In this document: positions 1 to 8,351 of the stretch, piece by piece | How the letters are laid out: each line of letters begins with the position of its first letter | Position numbering within the stretch: the stretch's first letter is position 1 | Source of the DNA: Solibacillus sp. FSL H8-0523 | Lineage (GTDB): Bacteria; Bacillota; Bacilli; Bacillales_A; Planococcaceae | Assembly (NCBI RefSeq): GCF_038051985.1 | Contig: NZ_CP150291.1 | Coordinates: 1,922,001 to 1,986,000, forward strand | Direction of reading: 5' to 3' | Length of the DNA stretch: 64,000 bases | Made by a program: the position numbers and the translations under genes | The notes under the pieces: generated by a model | Databases searched by the model: none | Told to the model about the DNA's origin: nothing | Seen by the model: only the letters and a program-made list of their open reading frames with translations

Positions 1-747
1 CTTCCTGATGCCTTTCTATTAACAATCCAAATTCGTCATATGAGAGGGATTGAGGGCGATTGGCAAGTGACAACACCGATTGAAAAAGTGAATAATCATG
101 AAAGAATAATCACGGTTCATCAAAAAGGGAAGATCGACGGGATTGATTATGAAGTCGACGAATTGAAAATATCGGATACCGGTACGGTTTTAAAAGTCCG
201 TTTTTTTGAGGATGCCTTGAAAATAGCTGTCAGTGATGATCGAATCGCGGCAACAATTACAGACCAAAAGGGTGTCCCACTCAATGTTGTTGATTTTGAT
301 ATGATTGCCGAAGAAAAGGCACTGATCTATCAATATCGCTTAGAACCACTGGCACCAGATGTAAAAGCGTTGGCGCTTCAGTTTTATATCGAACCCAATT
401 TTGCCGAGCTAAAAGAAATTAACAAGCTCCTCACGCATAAGCAACCGCAGCGCATTTCGTTTGGCAAAATAGGGAAGCTTGTTGTAACGGATGTCGTCGA
501 GCAGGGTGATTTGCGTAAGCTACGCTTCAAAGTGGAAAGTGATTTTGCCTTTGATTATTCATTTTCACCAAATAATATAGACGTGCGAAATCATGCAGGT
601 GAGAGCCTTAAAACAGATTTCGTCCATGCAGTCGGGCCGAATGAATATGAACTGACGTATCAGGATGTTGGCGGGGATGTATATATACGTCTCTTAAAGA
701 TGCCAAAGCTAAAAGTGTTAGAGCGCTTTGAGTTAGCGGTGGAATAA
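1..747 (+). CDS. DUF4179-type membrane/anti-sigma-like protein, C-terminal part
   Basis: The reading frame is open at the left edge, so the true start lies outside the window and about 248 C-terminal residues are seen. The first residues, ending in a G-D-W-Q-V-T-T-P-I stretch, resemble the strand pattern of DUF4179 proteins, whose N-terminus is usually a cytoplasmic tail and one membrane helix and which often pair with ECF sigma factors. The rest is beta-rich with no membrane segment, which fits an extracellular sensor part (DUF5643-like). An internal ATG at 40 is not preceded by a ribosome site and is not the start. A hairpin with a short T-run follows the stop. The family call is by resemblance only, and the partner gene is not visible. 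Confidence 0.55.
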   Translation, partial: LPDAFLLTIQIRHMRGIEGDWQVTTPIEKVNNHERIITVHQKGKIDGIDYEVDELKISDTGTVLKVRFFEDALKIAVSDDRIAATITDQKGVPLNVVDFDMIAEEKALIYQYRLEPLAPDVKALALQFYIEPNFAELKEINKLLTHKQPQRISFGKIGKLVVTDVVEQGDLRKLRFKVESDFAFDYSFSPNNIDVRNHAGESLKTDFVHAVGPNEYELTYQDVGGDVYIRLLKMPKLKVLERFELAVE

Positions 748-753
748 AGAGCA

Positions 754-786
754 GGCGTTACCTAGCGAATAGGTAGCGCCTTTTTA
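754..786 (+). terminator. intrinsic terminator
   Basis: Inverted repeat GGCGTTACCTA / TAGGTAGCGCC with a 5-nt loop, then TTTTTA. It lies just after the partial DUF4179-type gene and between it and the convergent small gene, so it may serve both strands. Confidence 0.75.
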
Positions 787-1062
787 ATGGACTGGATACA
801 CAATATAAGCATCAAGTAAATCGGGTACCTGTCCAAAATTCGTCAAAAATCCAATATGAATGCCGTCCACACCAGGCCGAGCAAAGGGAATGACATCAAG
901 GGGCGTATTTAAATAGCGCGATTCAACCGTTTCCACAGCAAAATAATAGCCGAGTAAATCGCCGTACGGTAAAAGCCCTTGTTCAGAGAGTTGCTGCTGA
1001 AATAAAATGACTTGCTGTAACAATGTAGGTACCGGGTATTTTCCGTAGTTGCTAGTAGTCAA
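784..1062 (-). CDS. small hypothetical protein, possibly truncated
   Basis: 92 residues starting at TTG (1062) behind GGAGGG seven bases upstream, a strong start. No signal peptide or membrane helix. The C-terminal half, around P-F-A-R-P-G-V-D-G-I-H-I-G-F-L, looks like a conserved core that I associate with longer uncharacterised Bacillales proteins, but I cannot name a family. The stop falls right at the shared terminator, so the gene may be the front part of a longer ancestor whose 3' end was lost; this is inference. Function unknown. Confidence 0.5.
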   Translation of the reverse strand: MTTSNYGKYPVPTLLQQVILFQQQLSEQGLLPYGDLLGYYFAVETVESRYLNTPLDVIPFARPGVDGIHIGFLTNFGQVPDLLDAYIVYPVH

Positions 1063-1112
1063 AATGATTCCCTCCAGTAGAAAAGTAGTTCGAAAATTAT
1101 AGCTAAAATATT

Positions 1113-1155
1113 AAAACCACAAAAAACGTTAGACATCAACGTTCTTTGTGGTTTT
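1113..1155 (-). terminator. intrinsic terminator of the methyltransferase gene
   Basis: Long inverted repeat AAAACCACAAARAACGTT with a 7-nt loop. On the minus strand it ends in a T-rich run, directly after the methyltransferase stop. Confidence 0.75.
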
Positions 1156-1158
1156 AAG

Positions 1159-1866
1159 TCATTTCCCACAAATATAAACCCGGTACCCAATAATCCCTTG
1201 ATATTTCACCATAATCTCCAAATGTGTTTTCATGACGTCATAAAGGGAGGGGTCAATTTCACTTGAGTAATGAAAATCAGGTTCGGATTCAATTGTCTCG
1301 TGCTGCTGGATTTCAATCGTTTCAAAGCCAGCCTCGCGAAGTAATGCGACCCAGTCATGTTCCATTAAAATGGAATCAAAGCCGTAAAATTGCATGATTT
1401 GCTTTGCGTCTTGATCGGGTAATTGCTCATTCATCGTTTGTTCAATCGCAATGAAGCGCCCACCTGTTTTTAATAGCCGATAAATTTCACTTAAGGCACG
1501 CGGTTTATCGACAAAGGAGAGTACCGATTCCGAAAGAATAAAATCAAAAGATTGATCCGCAAATGCTGTATCTTCAATGGAGCCTTCAATAAAATTCACG
1601 TGTAAATCATTCATCGCCATACGGTATTTTGCTTTTTCAAGCATCGTTTGATTGACGTCGAGGGCGGTTACTTTGGCACCAAAAGTATGCGTTAGGTAGG
1701 CGGCAGTTTGCCCAGTGCCACAGCCGACATCTAACACATGAGACATATCATGAATGTTTTCGTGCTTAAAAATTTCAGTTGTGAGATTAAGCCCACCAGG
1801 ATGTGCACCGCCAATGCCAAGGACAGATAAAAGCTCTAAATATTTCGCATGTTGAATTGGTTTCAC
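1159..1866 (-). CDS. class I SAM-dependent methyltransferase
   Basis: 235-residue soluble protein with the SAM-binding motif I V-L-D-V-G-C-G-T-G at residues 44-52, an acidic strand end near residue 70 (A-L-D-V-N), and the L-S-E-S-V-L-S-F-V-D motif typical of Methyltransf_11/25 enzymes. Such enzymes move a methyl group from S-adenosylmethionine to a small molecule; the acceptor cannot be told from sequence. The start is GTG at 1866, immediately preceded in frame by TAG, so no longer product is possible. The ribosome site is weak (AGTAGGTG overlaps the start). Stands alone, divergent from the thiosulfate-uptake operon. Confidence 0.8.
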   Translation of the reverse strand: MKPIQHAKYLELLSVLGIGGAHPGGLNLTTEIFKHENIHDMSHVLDVGCGTGQTAAYLTHTFGAKVTALDVNQTMLEKAKYRMAMNDLHVNFIEGSIEDTAFADQSFDFILSESVLSFVDKPRALSEIYRLLKTGGRFIAIEQTMNEQLPDQDAKQIMQFYGFDSILMEHDWVALLREAGFETIEIQQHETIESEPDFHYSSEIDPSLYDVMKTHLEIMVKYQGIIGYRVYICGK

Positions 1867-2048
1867 CTACTTTTTTGAAATATGTTTGATTTGGACATTT
1901 TAAAAGTAAATCGTTCTTCATATCGTATGAAATAAAAATTATATTGTTCATACGACGGAGCATGACTATAATCCAAAAACCGGAAGAAGTTTTAGGAAGT
2001 ATCCAAATATTCTCACAATAATCCTGTCCTTTAAACATTAAAACCTAC

Positions 2049-2115
2049 TAAATTGATAAGAAAACCTTAAGCTTATGAAAATCTATTGAAAGAGATAAGA
2101 TTATTATTATATTAT
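2049..2115 (+). promoter_or_regulatory. tsuA promoter region with shared sulfur motif
   Basis: A sigma-A-like promoter TTGAAA (2086-2091) - 18 bp - TATTAT (2110-2115) lies upstream of tsuA. Just before it, TACTAAATTGATAAGAA (about 2047-2063) matches a motif in front of the organosulfur operon (TACTAAACTAATAAGAA at about 11339) except for two transitions. A shared sulfur regulator such as CymR is a natural candidate, but this is inferred from location and similarity only. Confidence 0.45.
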
Positions 2116-2159
2116 ATCCCTATAAATAAACTAGGTATTAAATTTAGGGGGAAATCATT

Positions 2160-3209
2160 TTGTTACAAATGGCTTTAACAGGTATCCTTTGTGGTGCGCT
2201 TTTAGGCTTTGTCATGCAGCGTGGACGTTTCTGTTTAACAGGCGGCTTCCGTGACATGTACATCGCAAAAGATAACCGTATGTTTTATGCGCTACTAGTA
2301 GCGATTGCGGTGCAAGCAGTTGGTGTGTTTGCCTTAATCGAAGCAGGTGCGTTTGAATATCAAGCAGGGCAGTTCCCATTATGGGCAACGGTTGCAGGGG
2401 CATTCATTTTTGGTATCGGGATTATTTTATCGGGTGGCTGTGCAACAGGTACTTGGTATCGCGCGGGTGAGGGCTTAATCGGAAGCTGGATTGCGCTTGC
2501 TTTTTATATGTTAATGGCGGCGATTATGAAATCGGGTCCATTAGCGCAGTTTACAGTTGATGCACGTACACCGGTTGTCGGCACAGATTCAATTGCGGAG
2601 ACGTTTGGCATTAATGTTTGGTTTTTAGTCATTCCATTTGTAGCGCTTGTGGCGTTCATCGTGTTCCGTGAATTACGCAAACCACGCGTGAAAATTCCAA
2701 GCTTAAAGCCAAAGAAAACAGGCTTAGCACATATTTTATTTGAAAAACGTTGGAACCCATATGTAACGGCCGTTTTAATCGGTTTAATCGCAACAGCAGC
2801 ATGGCCACTCAGCGCAGCAACAGGTCGCGTGTTTGGTCTTGGGGTAACAACACCGTCTGCGAATATTTTGCAGTACTTAGTAACAGGAAATTTAGATATT
2901 CTAAACTGGGGCGTGTTCTTAGTTTTAGGGATTTTATTAGGTTCATACTTCGCTGCGAAAATGAGCGGCGAGTTCCGTTTACGTACACCGGACACAAAAA
3001 CAGTTGTTCGTTCTTCAGGTGGCGGTATTTTAATGGGCTTAGGCGCAAGTCTTGCAGGTGGCTGCTCAGTCGGTAACGGTTTAGTTATGACATCTATGAT
3101 GACTTGGTCTGGTTGGGTTGCGTTAACGTTTATGATTTTAGGCACATGGACAGCATCGTATTTCGTATTCGTGCGTCCAGCAAAACAACGTGCAGCAGCG
3201 CGTAATTAA
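2160..3209 (+). CDS. tsuA: YeeE/YedE-family thiosulfate transporter TsuA
   Basis: 349-residue polytopic membrane protein made of two similar halves, as in the YeeE/YedE (DUF395) family. Three cysteines sit in the conserved glycine-rich motifs: Cys25 (R-G-R-F-C), Cys94 (S-G-G-C-A-T-G) and Cys302 (A-G-G-C-S-V-G). In the characterised TsuA proteins such cysteines pass thiosulfate through the membrane. TTG at 2160 is chosen because TAGGGGGAA is correctly spaced from it; ATG at 2169 is the alternative. It is followed after 14 bp by a TusA-like gene, the usual TsuA-TsuB pairing, so thiosulfate uptake is the best prediction, although selenium or sulfide export has been proposed for some relatives. 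Confidence 0.82.
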   Translation: MLQMALTGILCGALLGFVMQRGRFCLTGGFRDMYIAKDNRMFYALLVAIAVQAVGVFALIEAGAFEYQAGQFPLWATVAGAFIFGIGIILSGGCATGTWYRAGEGLIGSWIALAFYMLMAAIMKSGPLAQFTVDARTPVVGTDSIAETFGINVWFLVIPFVALVAFIVFRELRKPRVKIPSLKPKKTGLAHILFEKRWNPYVTAVLIGLIATAAWPLSAATGRVFGLGVTTPSANILQYLVTGNLDILNWGVFLVLGILLGSYFAAKMSGEFRLRTPDTKTVVRSSGGGILMGLGASLAGGCSVGNGLVMTSMMTWSGWVALTFMILGTWTASYFVFVRPAKQRAAARN

Positions 3210-3223
3210 GGAGAGAAAAGACA

Positions 3224-3448
3224 ATGAAAAAAATATTAGAAGTATTAGGTATGGTTTGCCCATTCCCATTAATCGAAGCAAAAGAAGCGATCAAAGAATT
3301 AAACTCAGGTGATGAGCTAGAAGTACAATTCGACTGCACACAAGGTACAGAATCCATTCCACGCTGGGCAGCAGAAGATGGCCACGAAGTTACAAACTAT
3401 GAGCAATTAGGCGAAGCTTCTTGGACGATTACAGTTAAGAAGAAATAA
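3224..3448 (+). CDS. TusA-family sulfur carrier (TsuB-like)
   Basis: 74 residues, the normal TusA/SirA/YedF length. The hallmark C-P-x-P motif is present as G-M-V-C-P-F-P-L with Cys12 as the expected sulfur-binding residue. Members carry sulfur as a persulfide or thiosulfonate. The start is set by GGAGAG nine bases upstream. It sits 14 bp after the TsuA-like transporter and before a terminator, so it is the second gene of a two-gene operon and is expected to receive or process imported thiosulfate (TsuB role). Confidence 0.85.
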   Translation: MKKILEVLGMVCPFPLIEAKEAIKELNSGDELEVQFDCTQGTESIPRWAAEDGHEVTNYEQLGEASWTITVKKK

Positions 3449-3454
3449 TAGAGG

Positions 3455-3490
3455 ACACGCAAAATCGATAATGATTTTGCGTGTTTTTTA
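3455..3490 (+). terminator. intrinsic terminator of the tsuA operon
   Basis: Perfect 12-bp stem ACACGCAAAATC / GATTTTGCGTGT with a six-base loop, followed by TTTTTTA. Confidence 0.9.
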
Positions 3491-4030
3491 TTCGGCTTGA
3501 TAGCACGTTTCATAACTATTCCTCATCAACAAACTCTTACAAGCAAGGCCATTTTCATGATAAATTTCAGTTTCCACATTGAGCACTTTGCTAAGATTTG
3601 CATTGGTCACAAAAAGCGTGGTGTCATCATGCCATTGTAAGGTTACATAGTTTTTGGCATCCGCATAATAGATGACCTTTGTTGAATTTGTTACTGAATC
3701 TGTCACCTCGACCCACATGTTCACACCACCAGCAGCCCCACCATATGGCTCGTAATAACTCTTCGCAACGTACTGTTCGTTTGGGGACGTTGCCGGTAAG
3801 CTAGCGTCCTGCATGAATGTTCTATCGATCGATTCGAATGTGAAAAAATAATTGATATACATAAATATCGCAAGCAATACCGTACAACCAGCTATCGTTG
3901 TGAGGGCAAGTTTTTTCGGGAATTTAATTCGTTTAAAGGCAAATCGAATGAGTTGAATGATGAGTACAAATAGTAATAATAACGTAATGAGAAAGATAAA
4001 TAATCCCAAAAAAAGTAGCCCTAGATTCAT
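3488..4030 (-). CDS. DUF5412-like membrane protein
   Basis: 180 residues from ATG 4030, chosen because AAGGAGGG is well placed; the frame runs open upstream to 4132 but without a ribosome site. Two hydrophobic helices (about residues 4-26 and 43-60) are followed by an external domain with S-P-N-E-Q-Y-V-A-K-S-Y-Y and a glycine/alanine-rich G-G-A-A-G-G-V-N segment, the pattern of DUF5412 proteins of Bacillus. Function unknown. Three cysteines occur (one in the second helix, two near the C-terminus). It converges on the tsuA operon and shares its terminator. Confidence 0.65.
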   Translation of the reverse strand: MNLGLLFLGLFIFLITLLLLFVLIIQLIRFAFKRIKFPKKLALTTIAGCTVLLAIFMYINYFFTFESIDRTFMQDASLPATSPNEQYVAKSYYEPYGGAAGGVNMWVEVTDSVTNSTKVIYYADAKNYVTLQWHDDTTLFVTNANLSKVLNVETEIYHENGLACKSLLMRNSYETCYQAE

Positions 4031-4150
4031 TCGAGACCCTCCTTGTCCTTTTAGGTGTAGACGCAGCATGGTACTGTAAGGTTTCCAATATTTAGATTTT
4101 TTAATTGTATTCTTCTGGGGAATCCTCAACAATAGGAGTGAGGTGATTGG

Positions 4151-4666
4151 ATGAATAAGTTAATGTACCTACTATTATTGCTGCTAGTTCTAGTTGGCTG
4201 TTCGCAAAAAGAGCTAACTCGTGACGATGAATTGTTATTTGAACTGCAAGATATAAACGATGAAGAGCTTGCCGCATTAAAGGAACGTGTCACGATATTT
4301 ACAGAGGAAGAATTGAAGCAAAATTACGCGACGATTGTGTTTGATTATCATGTGAAAAATGGTAAAAAGTTCAATAAGTTAACGGTTGAACATCAATTTA
4401 ATTGGGGTAATTTCATGGATGAGATTGGGTTGGATGATTTCCAAAAATTTATGAACGGTAACGGGAGAACGACCAATTTTAGAAATGGGAGTTTTGAGCA
4501 AGATTCCAATCGATTTGTGTTTTATACGAAGGATTTTACGGATGAGCAAATGCAGGAGATATTTTCTAAATACGCGCTAGAAATTGGCTGGATGAATGAT
4601 GAAGGGCGCTGGGTTAATGAAATCATTCCAGTCGGTTCATCTTATAAAGATAAACGAGGAGAATAA
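4151..4666 (+). CDS. hypothetical lipoprotein
   Basis: 171 residues. The N-terminus is a leucine-rich signal peptide ending in the lipobox L-V-G-C, with Cys17 as the lipidated residue, so the protein should be anchored on the outside of the membrane. The mature part is acidic and has no recognisable domain. The start follows GGAGTGAGGTG. It leads a run of four co-directional genes (to 6427) with small gaps, probably one transcript. Function unknown. Confidence 0.65.
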   Translation: MNKLMYLLLLLLVLVGCSQKELTRDDELLFELQDINDEELAALKERVTIFTEEELKQNYATIVFDYHVKNGKKFNKLTVEHQFNWGNFMDEIGLDDFQKFMNGNGRTTNFRNGSFEQDSNRFVFYTKDFTDEQMQEIFSKYALEIGWMNDEGRWVNEIIPVGSSYKDKRGE

Positions 4667-4669
4667 ATC

Positions 4670-4708
4670 ATGACACAATATACGGGACTTGTAGGAGGAA
4701 CCTTTTGA
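4670..4708 (+). other. 12-codon mini-ORF with good ribosome site
   Basis: ATG at 4670 follows GAGGAG, which overlaps the 3' end of the lipoprotein gene, with a suitable spacing. It encodes only MTQYTGLVGGTF before TGA. It could be a translated leader, or the surviving first codons of a lost gene between the two neighbours. Low confidence. Confidence 0.25.
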
Positions 4709-4745
4709 TTGCAAATTCGTATCCATTAAAAAGGAGCGTACTGTT

Positions 4746-5240
4746 ATGAAAAAATGGCTGATTATCGGAGGCTGTCTCGGCATTATCTATTTATTGATTC
4801 GACCTTGGCCTGAACCAACGATGCTCGAAATCGTGGAAGGCTATGAGGAAAGCTGGGGCATTGCCTTACCAGAGCCACAGCGCTTTGAGCAAATCTGGGC
4901 AACCAAAAACCCTGCACGCGGAGATGGCGAATGGGTGTCAGTGCTACATTACGAAGAGGCACTACCAGAGCCAACTAGCGCGGAATTTAAGCTTATTACA
5001 ACAGAAACGGAAGCAATAATTTCAGGCATGGTGACCCGATTTATGACCAATACAATCAATACACATCTAGGGGACACCGAAACACAGGCAGAAATTCGAG
5101 CAGCCTTTCACAAGCATCCCGTAGAAATTGCGCTTGGTGATTATTATTTTAATCAATCAAAAAATGGCCACGGTGATTATATAATCGGCGTCTATAGTCG
5201 AGAAAATAACAACATCTATTTACTCGAATGGCACCAGTAA
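4746..5240 (+). CDS. hypothetical membrane-anchored protein
   Basis: 164 residues with a short hydrophobic N-terminus (residues 4-18, no lipobox cysteine at a signal-peptide end although Cys10 is inside the helix) and a soluble, likely extracellular, C-terminal part. AAGGAG eight bases upstream sets the start. No domain recognised. It is the second gene in the 4151-6427 run; the product could be a secreted or anchored protein of the cell surface. Confidence 0.55.
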   Translation: MKKWLIIGGCLGIIYLLIRPWPEPTMLEIVEGYEESWGIALPEPQRFEQIWATKNPARGDGEWVSVLHYEEALPEPTSAEFKLITTETEAIISGMVTRFMTNTINTHLGDTETQAEIRAAFHKHPVEIALGDYYFNQSKNGHGDYIIGVYSRENNNIYLLEWHQ

Positions 5241-5252
5241 AGGAGAGATACA

Positions 5253-6047
5253 ATGAAGCACATCGTATTTGGTGAATCGGCAGCGGGGACAATGGCGATC
5301 GCGTTTGAAAAACAGGAAATCATCGCGTTTCCAGACTTTTTAGGGGAAGGACCGATTCAAGGATTACTAACAGAACAAGGGTTAAACGAACGCACGGCTT
5401 GGCTTTCGGAGGCATTTCGAATTGACGGCACTGCGTGGGGTGCGCATTTTACAGATGCAATCCAGAAGCTAGCAGCCGTAACAGAGCAAGATTCCGTACT
5501 CATCTGGGCGAGTGAAAATGCCGCAGAGCAGTTTGGTTTACGTCTTGTTTGTACGTTACTCGCTTCGAAAAATTGTCCGGTCTATTTTTGTGATACATAC
5601 GAAAACATGCTCCATATGCACCGCGCGCGTAATCTTCAAATGGAAATCCGTCATTCAGGTGAAATGAACGTCAAGCAGATGCGCATGATGTATGAGCAGC
5701 AGCAATACCGAGAGCTTTCAAGTGAGGAAATCCGTACGTTCGGTGAACAAGCCAAACAGCTCATGCAAGGGGATTCACTACTACGTACATGGCATCGTGG
5801 TCAAATCCTAGAGGACGTTGAAACACGTGATGATGCACTTATAATCCAATATTTAAACGAGCTTTTGCAAGAAAGAGACGAAGATTACGTGCGAGCACCG
5901 CGCCTCATTGGGCATGTGTTAGGCTTTAGTGTGCATGACATAAGTGATACCTGGATTGAATATCGTTTACTCACATTAATTCAAAAAGGCACTGTGCAAT
6001 ACCACGGTGACCTAAGACAAATGCGAACGTATGAGGTGAAGGTATGA
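5253..6047 (+). CDS. DUF1835 / DUF3658 domain protein
   Basis: 264 residues. The N-terminus I-V-F-G-E-S-A-A-G-T-M, followed by G-E-G-P-I near residue 32, matches the DUF1835 opening, and the C-terminal block around R-L-I-G-H-V-L-G with W-I-E-Y-R-L near the end matches DUF3658, which commonly accompanies it. Soluble, no signal peptide. DUF1835 proteins are common in Bacillales and have no settled function. The stop overlaps the start of the next gene by four bases (ATGA), showing translational coupling. Confidence 0.7.
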   Translation: MKHIVFGESAAGTMAIAFEKQEIIAFPDFLGEGPIQGLLTEQGLNERTAWLSEAFRIDGTAWGAHFTDAIQKLAAVTEQDSVLIWASENAAEQFGLRLVCTLLASKNCPVYFCDTYENMLHMHRARNLQMEIRHSGEMNVKQMRMMYEQQQYRELSSEEIRTFGEQAKQLMQGDSLLRTWHRGQILEDVETRDDALIIQYLNELLQERDEDYVRAPRLIGHVLGFSVHDISDTWIEYRLLTLIQKGTVQYHGDLRQMRTYEVKV

Positions 6048-6427
6048 AGAAACAGGCACCACTAGTCATTAGCGTCGTATTGTTAGTCGGAGCACTGCTG
6101 TACTGGGCATTTGCTGCCGAAAAACACACGGTTCAGGTGGGCGAACTAAATGCGCTTCTGGAACAAGGAGAAACGCTGATCGATTTAACCGAGGTCACTA
6201 ATTTTGAATGGACAAAGGTTGTTGCATTCGGCCCATATTCGACAACTCAAACAATGGAACAAACGCTAGGTATTAATATACGTTTTGGTGGCGGGGAAGT
6301 ATTAGAGTCGAGCTTTAGACTCGTTTTTGCCGACGATGATAAAAAGTTAACTTCGGTGACGTTAGACCGTAAATACGGGGATTACTATGTGAAGGATAAC
6401 CGCTATTTGGTTGTGGATAAGAAATAA
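6044..6427 (+). CDS. hypothetical signal-peptide/membrane-anchored protein
   Basis: 127 residues, with one hydrophobic segment at residues 6-25 and a small beta-rich external part. It starts inside the DUF1835 gene through an ATGA overlap with the ribosome site GAGGTGAAGGT. No known domain recognised. The coupling suggests its amount is tied to that of the DUF1835 protein. Last gene of the run before a hairpin. Confidence 0.6.
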   Translation: MKKQAPLVISVVLLVGALLYWAFAAEKHTVQVGELNALLEQGETLIDLTEVTNFEWTKVVAFGPYSTTQTMEQTLGINIRFGGGEVLESSFRLVFADDDKKLTSVTLDRKYGDYYVKDNRYLVVDKK

Positions 6428-6433
6428 AATGGG

Positions 6434-6463
6434 CTGTCCGAAAAGTGCTTACTTTTCGGACAG
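6434..6463. terminator. hairpin between convergent genes
   Basis: Perfect 13-bp stem CTGTCCGAAAAGT / ACTTTTCGGACAG with a GCTT loop. No clean T-run follows on the plus strand, and the minus strand has CCCATTTTATTT, so termination is likely but not certain. Confidence 0.6.
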
Positions 6464-6471
6464 AATCACCC

Positions 6472-6921
6472 CTAAATCGTAGTGTATGTAATATCTTCCC
6501 GTCGAAGTGTTTGGAAGTTCGAACGATGCTTCGTAAGCGCAATCAAACGATCTACATCATTCGCAAACAACATGACGTAATCCGCATCTACAATAATTAC
6601 CGCTAGCTGACAATCTCCGCCGATTGATGCGTTCAAGTTCACTACATCGTCGAGCGCATTTGTATGTGGAAACGCTCTTAAATCAGCAAAAATAATATAC
6701 TGATTAGGCGTTTGAATCGTCTCGATAAATTCTTTTCCTGTATATACGCGGTTCGTAAAGAGTTCTTGCATATCCCAAGGGTCCTCAACGGAATTACGAA
6801 TATAGTTTTCTCCACCATCAAAACGCCAGCACCAAGAAGGGTCTATTAAATCTTCTAACACCGTAATTAAGCGGAAATCCGTATCTTGCTGTAAATCAAA
6901 GCTTACACCAATGATTGTCAT
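6472..6921 (-). CDS. DUF2691-like small protein
   Basis: 149 residues from ATG 6921, chosen because AAGGAGTG precedes it; the open frame extends three codons further. The order of motifs (G-V-S-F-D near the start, Y-I-I-F-A-D-L-R-A-F-P in the middle, then a D-C-Q-L-A-V-I-I-V-D-A-D-Y-V segment) resembles DUF2691 of Bacillus. Cytoplasmic, function unknown. Its start overlaps the stop of the upstream kinase-like pseudogene, so the two were translationally coupled. Confidence 0.5.
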   Translation of the reverse strand: MTIIGVSFDLQQDTDFRLITVLEDLIDPSWCWRFDGGENYIRNSVEDPWDMQELFTNRVYTGKEFIETIQTPNQYIIFADLRAFPHTNALDDVVNLNASIGGDCQLAVIIVDADYVMLFANDVDRLIALTKHRSNFQTLRREDITYTTI

Positions 6922-7477
6922 AGCGAGCACTCCTTTTGAATGATTTCATTAATTTCTTCTATTAATTGCTTAAAGTTAGTCATTCCATTAACCGTCAATA
7001 AATAATCTGCCTCATCCGAAAAAGGGGGATCTATTTGCGGGAGCTGACTTTGTAGTAGTTCCTCGTATGTAAAGTTTGGGTCACGAAACAGCTTTGTATC
7101 TCTTAGGGTTTGTTCAATTCGAGCGAGCAATGTTGCTTCTGGTACATCAAAATAGACAAATACCCGTACAAATTGCTCACTCGGAAAGAAGCGTTCAAGT
7201 AGCTGCTGGCGCGGCGCAAGGTAAATATTCGAGTTACATAAAATAAGATGATACGCCGTTTTCTCGATTGCATAGCGTAGCAACGTTTCTGAAAGCATAA
7301 ATTTCAGCAAATTTGGTCCTGTCTGCGGGACGAGCTTTTCATAATGCGCATTTAAAAATTCAGCCTGCAAATCTTGATCTAGTACGACAACTTGCTCAAG
7401 TTCCTGTTCAGCTTCCTAGCAAATGAAGATTTCCCACTATGTGTAGGACCAATTGTGAACAGTACCATTCGTTTCAT
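6918..7477 (-). pseudogene. P-loop kinase-like ATPase, broken by a -1 frameshift
   Basis: The gene begins at ATG 7477, overlapping the stop of the membrane-protein gene as ATGA. The first frame reads M-K-R-M-V-L-F-T-I-G-P-T-H-S-G-K-S-S-F-A-R, a clear Walker A motif (residues 10-17), but then runs into TAG at about 7380. The rest of the protein, 150 residues plus about 14 codons upstream (E-Q-E-L-E-Q-V-V-V-L-D-Q-D), continues in another frame to 6918. The two halves join sensibly if one base is added near 7416. So the AAA/kinase-type ATPase is either inactivated by a single-base deletion or carries a sequencing error. Confidence 0.75.
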
Positions 7478-8133
7478 CGCTTAGCCTTCATTTTTCGGTA
7501 TGTCCACACATAAAGTGCGGCGAATAACACACAAAGCACGACTTCGAATCGAGTACCATCAACGAGCGTGACAAGGAAATAGAAAAGGCCACTGCCACAT
7601 AACACAAACATAAAAATATGATGCGTAATTGTCCACTGTTTGTTCAGTGCATAAAGCACGACGACGCTCCCCATCATGATATGTACGCCTAAATTGACGA
7701 TAGTAGAAAGCTCAATGAAAATTGATACATTTAATAAACAAATGAGCATAGCCGCAAGCGATGCATCTTTCGCACGCGAAAATTGTAGCAATGTTATGAG
7801 GAAGACAATCACCGAAAAACCGATAATTACGACTTCGGACACAACATAGAGAAAGATCGAATTTCCAAAAAACAACGTTAAAATCGCCGCAATCGGAATG
7901 AGTACCGGGTGAAGCTTAAAATGGTGAACGACGAATAAATACGCACAATACCCTAATAGTAAAGCACCAGCGAAGATGTAAACATATTTGGACTGGAAGT
8001 GTGACCACTCAAGAATTCCAGCTTGATGCTCTGAAAATTCATAAACCCCAATGATAAATAGCCCATAACAAATCGCTGCGAACACGCTCAGCGCACCCTT
8101 TGAAGGCTTTTGAAGAATTGAAGACAACTGCAT
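7474..8133 (-). CDS. hypothetical polytopic membrane protein
   Basis: 219 residues from ATG 8133, placed by AAAGGAGTC; the longer frame to 8211 lacks a ribosome site. It contains about seven hydrophobic segments (for example F-A-A-I-C-Y-G-L-F-I-I-G, I-F-A-G-A-L-L-L-G-Y, L-Y-V-V-S-E-V-V-I-I-G-F) and a basic C-terminus. No family recognised. It is first in a minus-strand set with the broken kinase and the DUF2691-like gene, linked by 4-bp overlaps. Confidence 0.6.
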   Translation of the reverse strand: MQLSSILQKPSKGALSVFAAICYGLFIIGVYEFSEHQAGILEWSHFQSKYVYIFAGALLLGYCAYLFVVHHFKLHPVLIPIAAILTLFFGNSIFLYVVSEVVIIGFSVIVFLITLLQFSRAKDASLAAMLICLLNVSIFIELSTIVNLGVHIMMGSVVVLYALNKQWTITHHIFMFVLCGSGLFYFLVTLVDGTRFEVVLCVLFAALYVWTYRKMKAKR

Positions 8134-8351
8134 AAAAAAGACTCCTTTAATCGATAATAAGAATTTACAGAAAATTCTTTTCAGAACTATTATAACATAG
8201 TAAAAAGCCAAGAAATTTAAAAAGAAAGATCATTCCTCATTTTGAAAGTAACAGTTTTGAATGTTTGATAAAACGGGAATACTCTCCATGTAAGTAGTAG
8301 CCATCATCACACAATTATTGGATGTAAAATGCACCTAAAGGAGAGATTCAG

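Noticed and set aside
2504-3145. 213-codon minus-strand frame
   Set aside because: Antisense to tsuA, whose membrane helices and conserved cysteines are clear; no support for the reverse frame.
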